From Thermoplasmata archaeon (GTDB lineage: Archaea > Thermoplasmatota > Thermoplasmata > Thermoplasmatales > Thermoplasmataceae): a stretch of 7,596 nucleotides of DNA. The number at the start of each line of letters is the position of its first letter. The stretch's first letter is position 1. Below the pieces are notes generated by a model. The model saw nothing but the letters and a program-made list of their open reading frames with translations. It searched no databases and was not told the origin of the DNA. Location of the stretch: NCBI GenBank assembly GCA_021806345.1, contig JAJZXP010000468.1, positions 1 to 7,596 on the forward strand, given 5' to 3'. Positions 1 to 5,815 of the stretch are shown in pieces. A program made the translations under genes and the position numbers.

Positions 1-121
1 TCGCATTCTACATGGAAGTGATCTATTATTTGTTATTATTTCCTACCGGAATGTAAGTATTCATTTGCAGAACAGAACAATGCCGTGTAACAATAGTTAT
101 ACGGTATTAGACCACAGTAGC

Positions 122-128
122 CTTTAAG
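122..128 (+). promoter_or_regulatory. possible TATA-like box for the first sugar operon
   Basis: The sequence CTTTAAG is centred about 27 bases before the ATG at 153, the distance expected for an archaeal TATA box driving a leaderless transcript. There is no GAGG-like ribosome binding site before the ATG. A better sequence match, TTATATAG at 137-144, lies only 9-16 bases before the ATG and would start transcription inside the gene. The assignment is therefore weak. Bases 1-152 otherwise hold no gene I can support. Confidence 0.3.
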
Positions 129-152
129 TCCAACTATTATATAGCATTTAAG

Positions 153-1472
153 ATGGACGAGGAAAATGATAAGCAATTGCGTGAGAATATACTTGCTTTA
201 GTCAAAGAGTATGTCAATTCCAAGCCCCCTGAAAAATTTATTCCAGGTAAGACGTGGATAAGATACGCTGGAAGGGTCTTTGACTCAGATGAATACACAA
301 ATCTTGTTGATGCTGCTTTAGACGGATGGATAACCGCTGGAAGGTACAGTGAAGATTTTGAATATGAGCTTGCAAAATATTTGGGCGTTTATTCCTCTTT
401 AATTGTAAATTCAGGTTCTTCTGCAAATTTAGTGGCCTTGTCTTCACTGACATCTCCATCTCTAGGAAAGGACCGCGTTGTACCTGGGGATGAGGTTATT
501 ACAGTAGCAGCGGGTTTCCCCACAACTGTAAATCCAATTGTTCAGAATGGTGCCGTTCCGGTCTTTGTGGATGTCGATGAAGAAACATATAATATCAACG
601 TTAATGAAATAGAGGAAGCAATGAGTGAAAAGACCAAAGCGATCATGATTGCGCACACTCTTGGAAACCCATTCGACATTGACCGTGTTATGAAGTTTGC
701 CCATGAACATAATCTATACCTGATTGAGGATAACTGTGATGCCCTTGGTTCAAAGTATAAAGATAAAATGACCGGTACATTCGGTGATTTGTCTACTCTC
801 AGCTTTTATCCTGCTCACCATATAACAATGGGAGAGGGGGGAGCAGTCAATACCAATAATCCAAACATGGAAAAGATGTCGCGATCTTTCAGAGACTGGG
901 GGAGAGACTGCTACTGTGAAACAGGAGCATCCGACAGCTGCGGAATGCGATTTACTCAGAAGTTTGGAGATCTCCCTCTCGGATACGACCATAAGTATGT
1001 TTATTCTCACATTGGATATAACTTGAAGGCCACTGACCTTCAGGCAGCTATCGGTTTGGCGCAGCTACAAAAGATCAATCATTTTGTAGATGTGAGAAAA
1101 AAGAACTTCAGATTTCTCAGTGAAAGACTGCGGGATTACGGTGAACAATTCATTCTTCCAAAGTCTCTCCCTGATTCTGATCCTTCGTGGTTTGCTTTCC
1201 CCTTAACCGTAAGACCTGGCATGGGGTTTTCACGGAAACAGATTGTCGACCATCTGGAATCCCACAAGATAATGACGAGAACACTTTTCGCCGGGAATTT
1301 GACAAAACATCCTGCATATCTTGGCATAGATAAAAGAATAGCATCTTCCCTCACTGTTACCGATAACATAATGAATAATGCTTTCTTCATTGGAGTATAC
1401 CCTGGAATTACCGAAGAAATGCTAAATTTTATTGGTGATGTATTTGATGAATTTATGAGGAAGTATTCATGA
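153..1472 (+). CDS. ddhC: CDP-4-dehydro-6-deoxyglucose 3-dehydratase (E1), iron-sulfur and PMP dependent
   Basis: The 439-residue product is full length compared with Yersinia and Salmonella E1 (AscC/DdhC/RfbH, about 437 residues). This enzyme uses pyridoxamine phosphate and a [2Fe-2S] cluster to remove the C-3 hydroxyl of CDP-4-keto-6-deoxyglucose, the committed step to 3,6-dideoxyhexoses. It has the aspartate aminotransferase fold, but the lysine that would anchor PLP is replaced by His222 in the motif SFYPAHHITMGEGG (217-230), the hallmark of this dehydratase. Asp193 should contact the pyridine nitrogen. The cluster ligands are visible as Cys195, Cys253, Cys255 and Cys263, with the family spacing C-X57-C-X-C-X7-C. 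The motif VITVAAGFPTTVNP at 115-128 is also typical. The start at 153 matches the family N-terminus and no other in-frame ATG lies nearby. The reductase gene that should supply its electrons overlaps its stop by four bases. Identity to bacterial E1 looks high by eye, which suggests lateral transfer. Confidence 0.95.
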   Translation: MDEENDKQLRENILALVKEYVNSKPPEKFIPGKTWIRYAGRVFDSDEYTNLVDAALDGWITAGRYSEDFEYELAKYLGVYSSLIVNSGSSANLVALSSLTSPSLGKDRVVPGDEVITVAAGFPTTVNPIVQNGAVPVFVDVDEETYNINVNEIEEAMSEKTKAIMIAHTLGNPFDIDRVMKFAHEHNLYLIEDNCDALGSKYKDKMTGTFGDLSTLSFYPAHHITMGEGGAVNTNNPNMEKMSRSFRDWGRDCYCETGASDSCGMRFTQKFGDLPLGYDHKYVYSHIGYNLKATDLQAAIGLAQLQKINHFVDVRKKNFRFLSERLRDYGEQFILPKSLPDSDPSWFAFPLTVRPGMGFSRKQIVDHLESHKIMTRTLFAGNLTKHPAYLGIDKRIASSLTVTDNIMNNAFFIGVYPGITEEMLNFIGDVFDEFMRKYS

Positions 1473-2164
1473 TTACAACAGAAGCACATATTTCTCTTGA
1501 TAGGAGAGTTAGCCATAACCTGTTCTTACTTTCGGTGGAGATTGAGAAATATCGCCAGTGGATACCAGGAATGTTTATGCAGGTTTCTCTTGAAAAGAAA
1601 GGTGCCAGTGAACCTTGGCTTGATTCAAGGGCGTTCAGTTTCGCTAGCTGGGGTTCCAGTAAGGCTAGGATTCTTGTCAGGAGAGAGGGGACTTTTACAT
1701 CCACGCTGATTGAGAGCGCTCAAGACGGTTTCATAACTTCAATCAGATATCCTTTCGGAAATTTTTTGCTGAATTCAAGATCCAATAAGATGTTTCTTGC
1801 GGGCGGAGCAGGCATTTCCGTTTTCTTAAGCTACTTAGATTATCTTAACTTGGAAGATACTGCAAAAGAAAGCGTTATCATTCTTCATTCCACCAGAAAC
1901 GAGGATGAAACAATAAGAAAAATCTACTGGGGAAAAATACCAAATAATGCTCATCTATTGCAGTTCATTACTAATAGGGAATGTCGGGAATATACGGGAA
2001 GATTTTCAATGAATACAATTAAAAACTTAATTTCAGATTGGCATGATTGGAGTTTTTATATATGCGGCCCTCCATCATTTAATACTATCTGGTACGAAAA
2101 TTTAAAGGCTATTGGTCTAATGTCAAACCTAGAACAGTGGATAAATGAGGTGATAAGCCAGTGA
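1469..2164 (+). CDS. FAD/NAD(P)H reductase of the ferredoxin-NADP reductase type, probable short E3 partner of DdhC
   Basis: The 231-residue flavoprotein has the two domains of the ferredoxin-NADP reductase family. An FAD-binding barrel carries RAFS at 54-57, the family R-x-Y/F-S flavin motif. A nucleotide-binding domain carries GGAGIS at 112-117 and CGP at 199-201. Its position directly after the E1 gene, with an ATGA overlap and a GAGG ribosome binding site at 1457-1460, points to electron delivery from NAD(P)H to the E1 cluster. Known E3 proteins (AscD/DdhD/RfbI, about 330 residues) start with a plant-type [2Fe-2S] ferredoxin domain. That domain is absent here, and none of the cysteines forms a CxxxxCxxC cluster motif. 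Electrons must pass directly from FAD to E1 or through a separate ferredoxin encoded elsewhere. The fold is clear; the E3 role rests on context. Confidence 0.8.
   Translation: MITTEAHISLDRRVSHNLFLLSVEIEKYRQWIPGMFMQVSLEKKGASEPWLDSRAFSFASWGSSKARILVRREGTFTSTLIESAQDGFITSIRYPFGNFLLNSRSNKMFLAGGAGISVFLSYLDYLNLEDTAKESVIILHSTRNEDETIRKIYWGKIPNNAHLLQFITNRECREYTGRFSMNTIKNLISDWHDWSFYICGPPSFNTIWYENLKAIGLMSNLEQWINEVISQ
2147..2154 (+). promoter_or_regulatory. strong ribosome binding site that decides the GTG start of rfbF
   Basis: GAGGTGAT is complementary to the archaeal 16S rRNA 3' end and ends six bases before the GTG at 2161. It supports that non-ATG start, which overlaps the preceding stop as GTGA and gives a product beginning exactly at the nucleotidyltransferase motif. 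Confidence 0.75.
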
Positions 2165-2934
2165 AAGTAGTTATCTTGGCAGGGGGCCTTGGAACAAGAA
2201 TAAGCGAAGAGACCGTTGTGAAGCCAAAACCCATGGTGGAGATCGGTCCCGAACCAATACTGTGGCATATAATGAAATTATATTCTGCACAAGGATTTAA
2301 TGATTTCATTATATGTGCAGGTTACAAACAGAATATGATCAAGGACTATTTCATCTCCTATTTAAGAAACCATATTGATGTTGAAGTAAATCTAGAGAAA
2401 AATGATGTGAAAATTCTCAATGGCCACAAAGAGAACTGGAAAGTTAAGGTTATTGATACTGGCTTATCTACAATGACTGGAGGAAGAATTAAGAGAGTTG
2501 AGAAATATATAGATGGAGATGACTTCATGGCAACCTACGGTGACGGTCTTTCAAACGTTGATCTTCACAAATTGCTTGAATCGCACCACAAAAGCGGAAA
2601 ATTATTAACTGTAACAGCTGTGCAACCTAAAGGTAGGTTCGGAGTTCTTACCATTGGAAATAATGAAGTTACTGATTTCACAGAAAAGCCTCCTGGAGAT
2701 GGTACATGGGTTAATGGAGGCTTCTACGTTATGAACAAAGCAGTGTTTAAATATATTGGCAACGATGAAACTGCATTGGAAGGAGAAACAATCAGGGAAC
2801 TCGTTCAAGAGAAACAAGTAAATGCATACAAACATTACGGATTTTGGAAACCCATGGATACAATGACAGATAAGAGAAATCTGGATGAAATTTGGAATTC
2901 CGGGAGAGCACCATGGAAGGTGTGGAATGAATAA
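2161..2934 (+). CDS. rfbF: glucose-1-phosphate cytidylyltransferase
   Basis: This 257-residue nucleotidyltransferase makes CDP-glucose and diphosphate from CTP and alpha-D-glucose 1-phosphate, the entry step to CDP-3,6-dideoxyhexoses. The length equals that of Salmonella RfbF (DdhA). Visible motifs are LAGGLGTR at 6-13, with KPKPM at 21-25 (Lys23 is the usual phosphate-contacting lysine). YGDG at 126-129 carries the metal-binding Asp128, followed by EKP at 175-177, NGGF at 185-188 and WKPMDT at 229-234 with the second metal ligand Asp233. The spacing and wording of these motifs match cytidylyltransferases better than RmlA thymidylyltransferases. The GTG start overlaps the reductase stop as GTGA. 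It is the third gene of the operon and, with the E1 gene, fixes the pathway as CDP-linked. Confidence 0.93.
   Translation: MKVVILAGGLGTRISEETVVKPKPMVEIGPEPILWHIMKLYSAQGFNDFIICAGYKQNMIKDYFISYLRNHIDVEVNLEKNDVKILNGHKENWKVKVIDTGLSTMTGGRIKRVEKYIDGDDFMATYGDGLSNVDLHKLLESHHKSGKLLTVTAVQPKGRFGVLTIGNNEVTDFTEKPPGDGTWVNGGFYVMNKAVFKYIGNDETALEGETIRELVQEKQVNAYKHYGFWKPMDTMTDKRNLDEIWNSGRAPWKVWNE
2915..2922 (+). promoter_or_regulatory. ribosome binding site that decides the start of the RfbJ-like reductase gene
   Basis: GGAAGGTG lies four bases before the ATG at 2927. This start gives a product that begins three residues before the Rossmann strand, whereas the in-frame ATG at 2885 would add 14 residues, overlap rfbF by 50 bases and lacks a comparable site. 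Confidence 0.6.
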
Positions 2935-3868
2935 GCGGGTGTTGGTTACAGGTGGAACGGGTTTCATTGGTAGTAGGATCCTTAGACAGCTAAAAGATGC
3001 TAATTATGTTCCTGTAATGCTTAAACGGAGTAATTCAAATACCTATCGCATTAAGGACTTGTTACACGATATAACATATTACGATATAGACAAGACTCCA
3101 GTTGAAAAGATATTTGAATTAGAGCATTTTGACAGTGTAATAAATCTCGCTACATATTATAAAAAGCATAACTCTCTCGAAGATATTGAAAGGATGTTTC
3201 AAACTAACGTAGAATTTCCAGCCAGACTTCTGGAACTTTGTGTTCTATTCAACGTTCCTCTATTTATCACAGCCGGTTCCTACTTTCAGTATGAGCAATC
3301 CAGTAGCACAATAAAAGAAAGTACAATTCTATTGGGGAGGGACCTCTATGCAGCTACAAAAAATGCCCTTCAGAGCATTATGGATTATTATTCTTCTGTT
3401 CACAGGATAAGAACTATTGACATGATTCTCTTCACACCCTATGGAGAAATGGATCACGAAGAAAAGCTCATTCCTTACTTAATTAATCAAATCTTGGATA
3501 AAAAACAGGCAAAATTAAGCTACGGGTTTCAAAGATTGAATCTTCTGCATGTGGAAGACGTGGCAACTGCTTTTGTAAAAGCAATTGAAATTTCCAATCC
3601 GCATGTGCCTTTAAACTTTAGAATGAATGTGGGATATAAGAGATCATATAGCATTAGGGAAATACTTACAATGATGGAAGAAATCCTAGGGTTTCATATT
3701 GAAGTAAAATGGGGTTCAATAATGATGGATCAAATAGACAGAAACGAGGAACTTAAAATAGATACAACAAAAACAGAAGAATATCTAAACTGGTCTCCTG
3801 CTGTGAGCATTCAAGATGGTTTACGACGCACATTCAATTACTATGCAACTCTGAGGGAGAAATCATGA
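2927..3868 (+). CDS. NAD(P)-dependent SDR reductase resembling CDP-abequose/paratose synthase
   Basis: The 313-residue extended short-chain dehydrogenase/reductase has the nucleotide motif TGGTGFIG at 8-15, NLAT at 73-76, a probable catalytic Ser118, and Tyr141/Lys145 in YAATK. Blocks such as NLATYY and the YGEMDHEEKLIPYLI stretch (172-186) parallel Salmonella RfbJ, which reduces the C-4 ketone of CDP-3,6-dideoxy-4-hexulose to give CDP-abequose. AscF and RfbS do the equivalent job for ascarylose and paratose. Here it should be the final ketoreductase of the pathway. The C-4 stereochemistry cannot be read from sequence, so the sugar could be abequose, paratose or ascarylose; the neighbouring epimerase gene favours an L-sugar. 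It starts inside the end of rfbF (eight-base overlap) and its stop overlaps the epimerase start as ATGA. A non-reducing epimerase is an alternative. Confidence 0.78.
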   Translation: MNKRVLVTGGTGFIGSRILRQLKDANYVPVMLKRSNSNTYRIKDLLHDITYYDIDKTPVEKIFELEHFDSVINLATYYKKHNSLEDIERMFQTNVEFPARLLELCVLFNVPLFITAGSYFQYEQSSSTIKESTILLGRDLYAATKNALQSIMDYYSSVHRIRTIDMILFTPYGEMDHEEKLIPYLINQILDKKQAKLSYGFQRLNLLHVEDVATAFVKAIEISNPHVPLNFRMNVGYKRSYSIREILTMMEEILGFHIEVKWGSIMMDQIDRNEELKIDTTKTEEYLNWSPAVSIQDGLRRTFNYYATLREKS

Positions 3869-4407
3869 GGGTAGAACCACTTCGCTTGAAGGGAGTAAAA
3901 TTGATCACAGGAGCGATACAATCGGACCTTAGGGGGGACTTCTTTAAACTATTCAGCGCAAATTCGTTTGAAGAAAACGGACTTGGGTTCAACCCCGTTG
4001 AAATTTTCTATTCTTTTTCAAAGAATAATGTAATTAGGGGAATGCATTTTCAAAATCCACCTTTAGCACAGGCAAAACTGGTGCATGTTATGAATGGAAA
4101 AATTGTTGATGTAATTCTGGACCTTAGAACGGATTCCGTTTCATATGGTAAGTTCATTACCATTGATTTGTACGCAGGCTCTGGCCAAATATTGTACATA
4201 CCTTCCGGATTTGCTCACGGATTTCTTTCCAAGGAGAACAATAGTGTTGTTTTATATGCTGTTGACGCACCATATTCTCAGATAAATGAAGACGGCATCC
4301 TTTACAATTCCTTTGGTTATGATTGGGGCGTAGAATCTCCAATTCTTTCAGAACGTGACAGATCATTTGTACGTTTTGATAAATTTGATTCACTTTTCAG
4401 GGTCTAG
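3865..4407 (+). CDS. RmlC-type cupin 4-keto-6-deoxysugar nucleotide epimerase, AscE-like by context
   Basis: The 180-residue product belongs to the dTDP-4-dehydrorhamnose 3,5-epimerase family of double-stranded beta-helix (cupin) enzymes. Lining it up by eye with Salmonella RmlC, the catalytic set is present: His61 in RGMHFQ (58-63), Lys71, Tyr131 and Asp165 in LSERD (161-165), the first three at a constant offset of two from RmlC His63, Lys73 and Tyr133. IPSGFAHGF at 112-120 is a family signature. In a CDP-3,6-dideoxyhexose operon the natural substrate is the CDP-3,6-dideoxy-4-hexulose made by E1/E3, epimerised at C-5 as AscE does for ascarylose; C-3 is already deoxygenated. A dTDP-rhamnose role is possible but no RmlA, RmlB or RmlD is present. 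GAGGGA at 3853-3858 precedes the ATG, which overlaps the previous stop. It is the last gene of the first operon. Confidence 0.8.
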   Translation: MRVEPLRLKGVKLITGAIQSDLRGDFFKLFSANSFEENGLGFNPVEIFYSFSKNNVIRGMHFQNPPLAQAKLVHVMNGKIVDVILDLRTDSVSYGKFITIDLYAGSGQILYIPSGFAHGFLSKENNSVVLYAVDAPYSQINEDGILYNSFGYDWGVESPILSERDRSFVRFDKFDSLFRV

Positions 4408-4500
4408 AAAGTAGATAGAGGTGACACCAAAGGGACACGAAATAAAGCGATTATGAGGTAAGAACATTTTAGTCACTTCTCAAAATGGATTTATGGCTTA

Positions 4501-4731
4501 ATGGCAATAAATTGGCTGAACGTCAAGAGTGCGGTTGTTTACATTCATGTCTTTAATTTAGGATTTGATATAGTTACCAGCGTTGCAGATGTTGCTTCCT
4601 ATGTTAACAGTATGAACGGAAACAGATCGGAAATAGTAATGTCCACTGGTGATCAGAGACCAGAAAATATGATACCCGGCACAATTGCCGATATGAACAG
4701 AAAATCTTCTGAAATGGAAAACAAAGTATGA
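4501..4731 (+). CDS. hypothetical 76-residue protein, possibly a gene remnant
   Basis: I do not recognise this product. The frame shows coding-like statistics, with mostly purines in the first codon position and the same AGA/ATA preference as the sugar genes, so it is probably more than chance. The same frame stays open upstream to a stop at 4459-4461, adding 13 codons without a usual start. That suggests the ATG is not the original beginning and that this could be the tail of a decayed gene. The first 40 residues are fairly hydrophobic (AVVYIHVFNLGFDIV at 11-25) but too broken by charged residues for a clear membrane helix. The rest is polar and rich in Met, Asn and Ser. There is no ribosome binding site and no TATA-like box at the right distance. 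The rest of the 4408-4822 gap holds only the inverted repeats and promoter listed separately. Confidence 0.35.
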   Translation: MAINWLNVKSAVVYIHVFNLGFDIVTSVADVASYVNSMNGNRSEIVMSTGDQRPENMIPGTIADMNRKSSEMENKV

Positions 4732-4740
4732 CATGAAGAG

Positions 4741-4805
4741 GGTCTTTACGATGTAAACCAGTGGTTTAAAGACCATATACCACTGTATGAAGTTTAATAT
4801 ATGGT
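4741..4805. repeat. cluster of overlapping inverted repeats upstream of the second operon
   Basis: Four inverted pairs lie within 65 bases. GGTCTTTA at 4741-4748 pairs with TAAAGACC at 4767-4774. TAAACCA and TGGTTTA flank a single G at 4754-4768. CAGTGGT at 4759-4765 pairs with ACCACTG at 4779-4785. ACCATATA at 4772-4779 pairs with TATATGGT at 4798-4805. The pairs share bases, so they would be alternative structures, or overlapping protein sites immediately before and across the TATA-like box. No long T tract follows, so a plain terminator is not obvious. Confidence 0.5.
4793..4800 (+). promoter_or_regulatory. TATA-like box for the second sugar operon
   Basis: TTTAATAT, followed by ATGG, is centred about 26 bases before the ATG at 4823, the classical archaeal spacing for a leaderless transcript. 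No ribosome binding site precedes that ATG. The box decides for 4823 over the in-frame ATG at 4787, which would lie upstream of the promoter. Confidence 0.55.
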
Positions 4806-4822
4806 TTTTCCCTGAACCGGTC

Positions 4823-5815
4823 ATGAAAGTTTTAATAACGGGGGCAGGTGGCTACATTGGCACTCTTCTTACTGAAATGCTAGGAAAATTGGAGCAATCT
4901 GTAGTTGCAATTGACAGATTTCTTTTCGGTGATACCCTTTCAGGATTGGATAATGTTACTGTCATTAATGCAGATGTAAGAACATACGGCAGAAAAGAAC
5001 TGGAAAAAGTACTGAATGATGTAGATGCTGTCATTGACCTGGCTGCTCTCTCCAACGACCCGTCTGGTGAATTGAATCCCATAAACACCATATCGATCAA
5101 CCACCTGGGCAGATTCAGAATTGCATCCCTTGCCAAGCAGGCGGGGATTCCAAAATATATACTACCATCCTCGTGCAGCATATACGGTTTTAATGATGAT
5201 TATGTTGATGAAAGAAGCAAACCAAATCCCCTTACCACCTATGCAAAGGCAAATTTAATGATAGAGGAGGACAGCCTTGCCCTCAATTCTGAAAGCTTCA
5301 ACGTTACCGTATTCAGGCTCGCCACAGTCTATGGGCTTTCACCCAGAAGAATGCGCTTCGATCTGGTTGTCAATGACGTTGTTGGCCAGATCTTCACAAA
5401 GGGTTTTACGAATCTCACAACTGGAGGAACACAGTGGAGACCATTTGTGCATGTAAAGGATGTCTGCAGGGCACTGATTATGGGATTGGAGTCTAATAAA
5501 CATCTCGGTGGAGAGATATTCAATCTTGGTTCAAATAACCAGAATTATCAGATAAAAGACGTCGCAAAGAAGATATTTGACAGCCTGAACCTCGAGGAAA
5601 AATATAACTGGGTTGGTTCTCCTGATAATAGATCGTACAAGGTTAGGTTTGACAAGATTTCCAAATTGTTGAATTTTAAGCCAGAATGGGATATAGGAGA
5701 TGGGGCTAAGGAAGTTATGGAGGCTTTAGAGCATGATGTTGTCAGATATGGAGATGATAGAACAATAACTGTAAAGTGGTACAAACACTTAATGGAGCAG
5801 GGAATAAACCTATGA
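4823..5815 (+). CDS. NAD-dependent epimerase/dehydratase of the extended SDR family
   Basis: The 330-residue product is a nucleotide-sugar SDR. It shows TGAGGYIG at 6-13, DLAALSNDP at 72-80, SSCSIYG at 116-122 with probable catalytic Ser117, the stretch RMRFDLVVNDVVGQ at 176-189, and QWRPFVHVKDV at 204-214, all typical of a large subfamily in bacterial and archaeal glycan clusters. The exact reaction is not known to me; epimerisation or dehydration of a nucleotide-linked hexose is likely. The usual YxxxK motif reads Tyr140-Ala-Lys-Ala-Asn, so Asn144 stands where lysine is expected and Lys142 is two residues early. It does not look like RfbG (CDP-glucose 4,6-dehydratase) or the tyvelose 2-epimerase RfbE. 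Start 4823 is chosen over 4787 because of the TATA-like box and because it puts the Rossmann strand at the N-terminus. The glycosyltransferase gene overlaps its stop by ATGA. Confidence 0.8.
   Translation: MKVLITGAGGYIGTLLTEMLGKLEQSVVAIDRFLFGDTLSGLDNVTVINADVRTYGRKELEKVLNDVDAVIDLAALSNDPSGELNPINTISINHLGRFRIASLAKQAGIPKYILPSSCSIYGFNDDYVDERSKPNPLTTYAKANLMIEEDSLALNSESFNVTVFRLATVYGLSPRRMRFDLVVNDVVGQIFTKGFTNLTTGGTQWRPFVHVKDVCRALIMGLESNKHLGGEIFNLGSNNQNYQIKDVAKKIFDSLNLEEKYNWVGSPDNRSYKVRFDKISKLLNFKPEWDIGDGAKEVMEALEHDVVRYGDDRTITVKWYKHLMEQGINL

Noticed and set aside
2..127. Open frame from the left edge to a stop at 125-127, possibly the tail of an upstream gene
   Set aside because: Only 41 codons, no recognisable motif and no start visible; it could be chance in AT-rich DNA.
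153..1472. Annotation of the first gene as a sugar aminotransferase
   Set aside because: The PLP-binding lysine is replaced by His222 and four cluster cysteines are present, which is the E1 dehydratase signature.
1136..1516. Minus-strand 126-codon frame inside the E1 gene
   Set aside because: It is a shadow of a well-supported enzyme gene and its translation shows no domain.
2885..2926. In-frame upstream ATG for the RfbJ-like reductase
   Set aside because: It would overlap rfbF by 50 bases and add 14 residues before the Rossmann strand; the ATG at 2927 has a ribosome binding site.
4420..4428. GGTGACACC palindrome after the epimerase gene as a terminator
   Set aside because: The stem is four base pairs and no T-rich tract follows.
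4787..4822. In-frame upstream ATG for the second SDR
   Set aside because: It precedes the TATA-like box at 4793-4800 and adds 12 residues ahead of the cofactor-binding strand.
4558..4824. Minus-strand open frame opposite the intergenic region
   Set aside because: It mirrors the plus-strand frame and the promoter region and has no recognisable motif or start signal.
5776..5811. In-frame upstream ATG for the glycosyltransferase
   Set aside because: It lies 40 bases inside the preceding gene; the ATG at 5812 has the ATGA overlap used elsewhere in the cluster.
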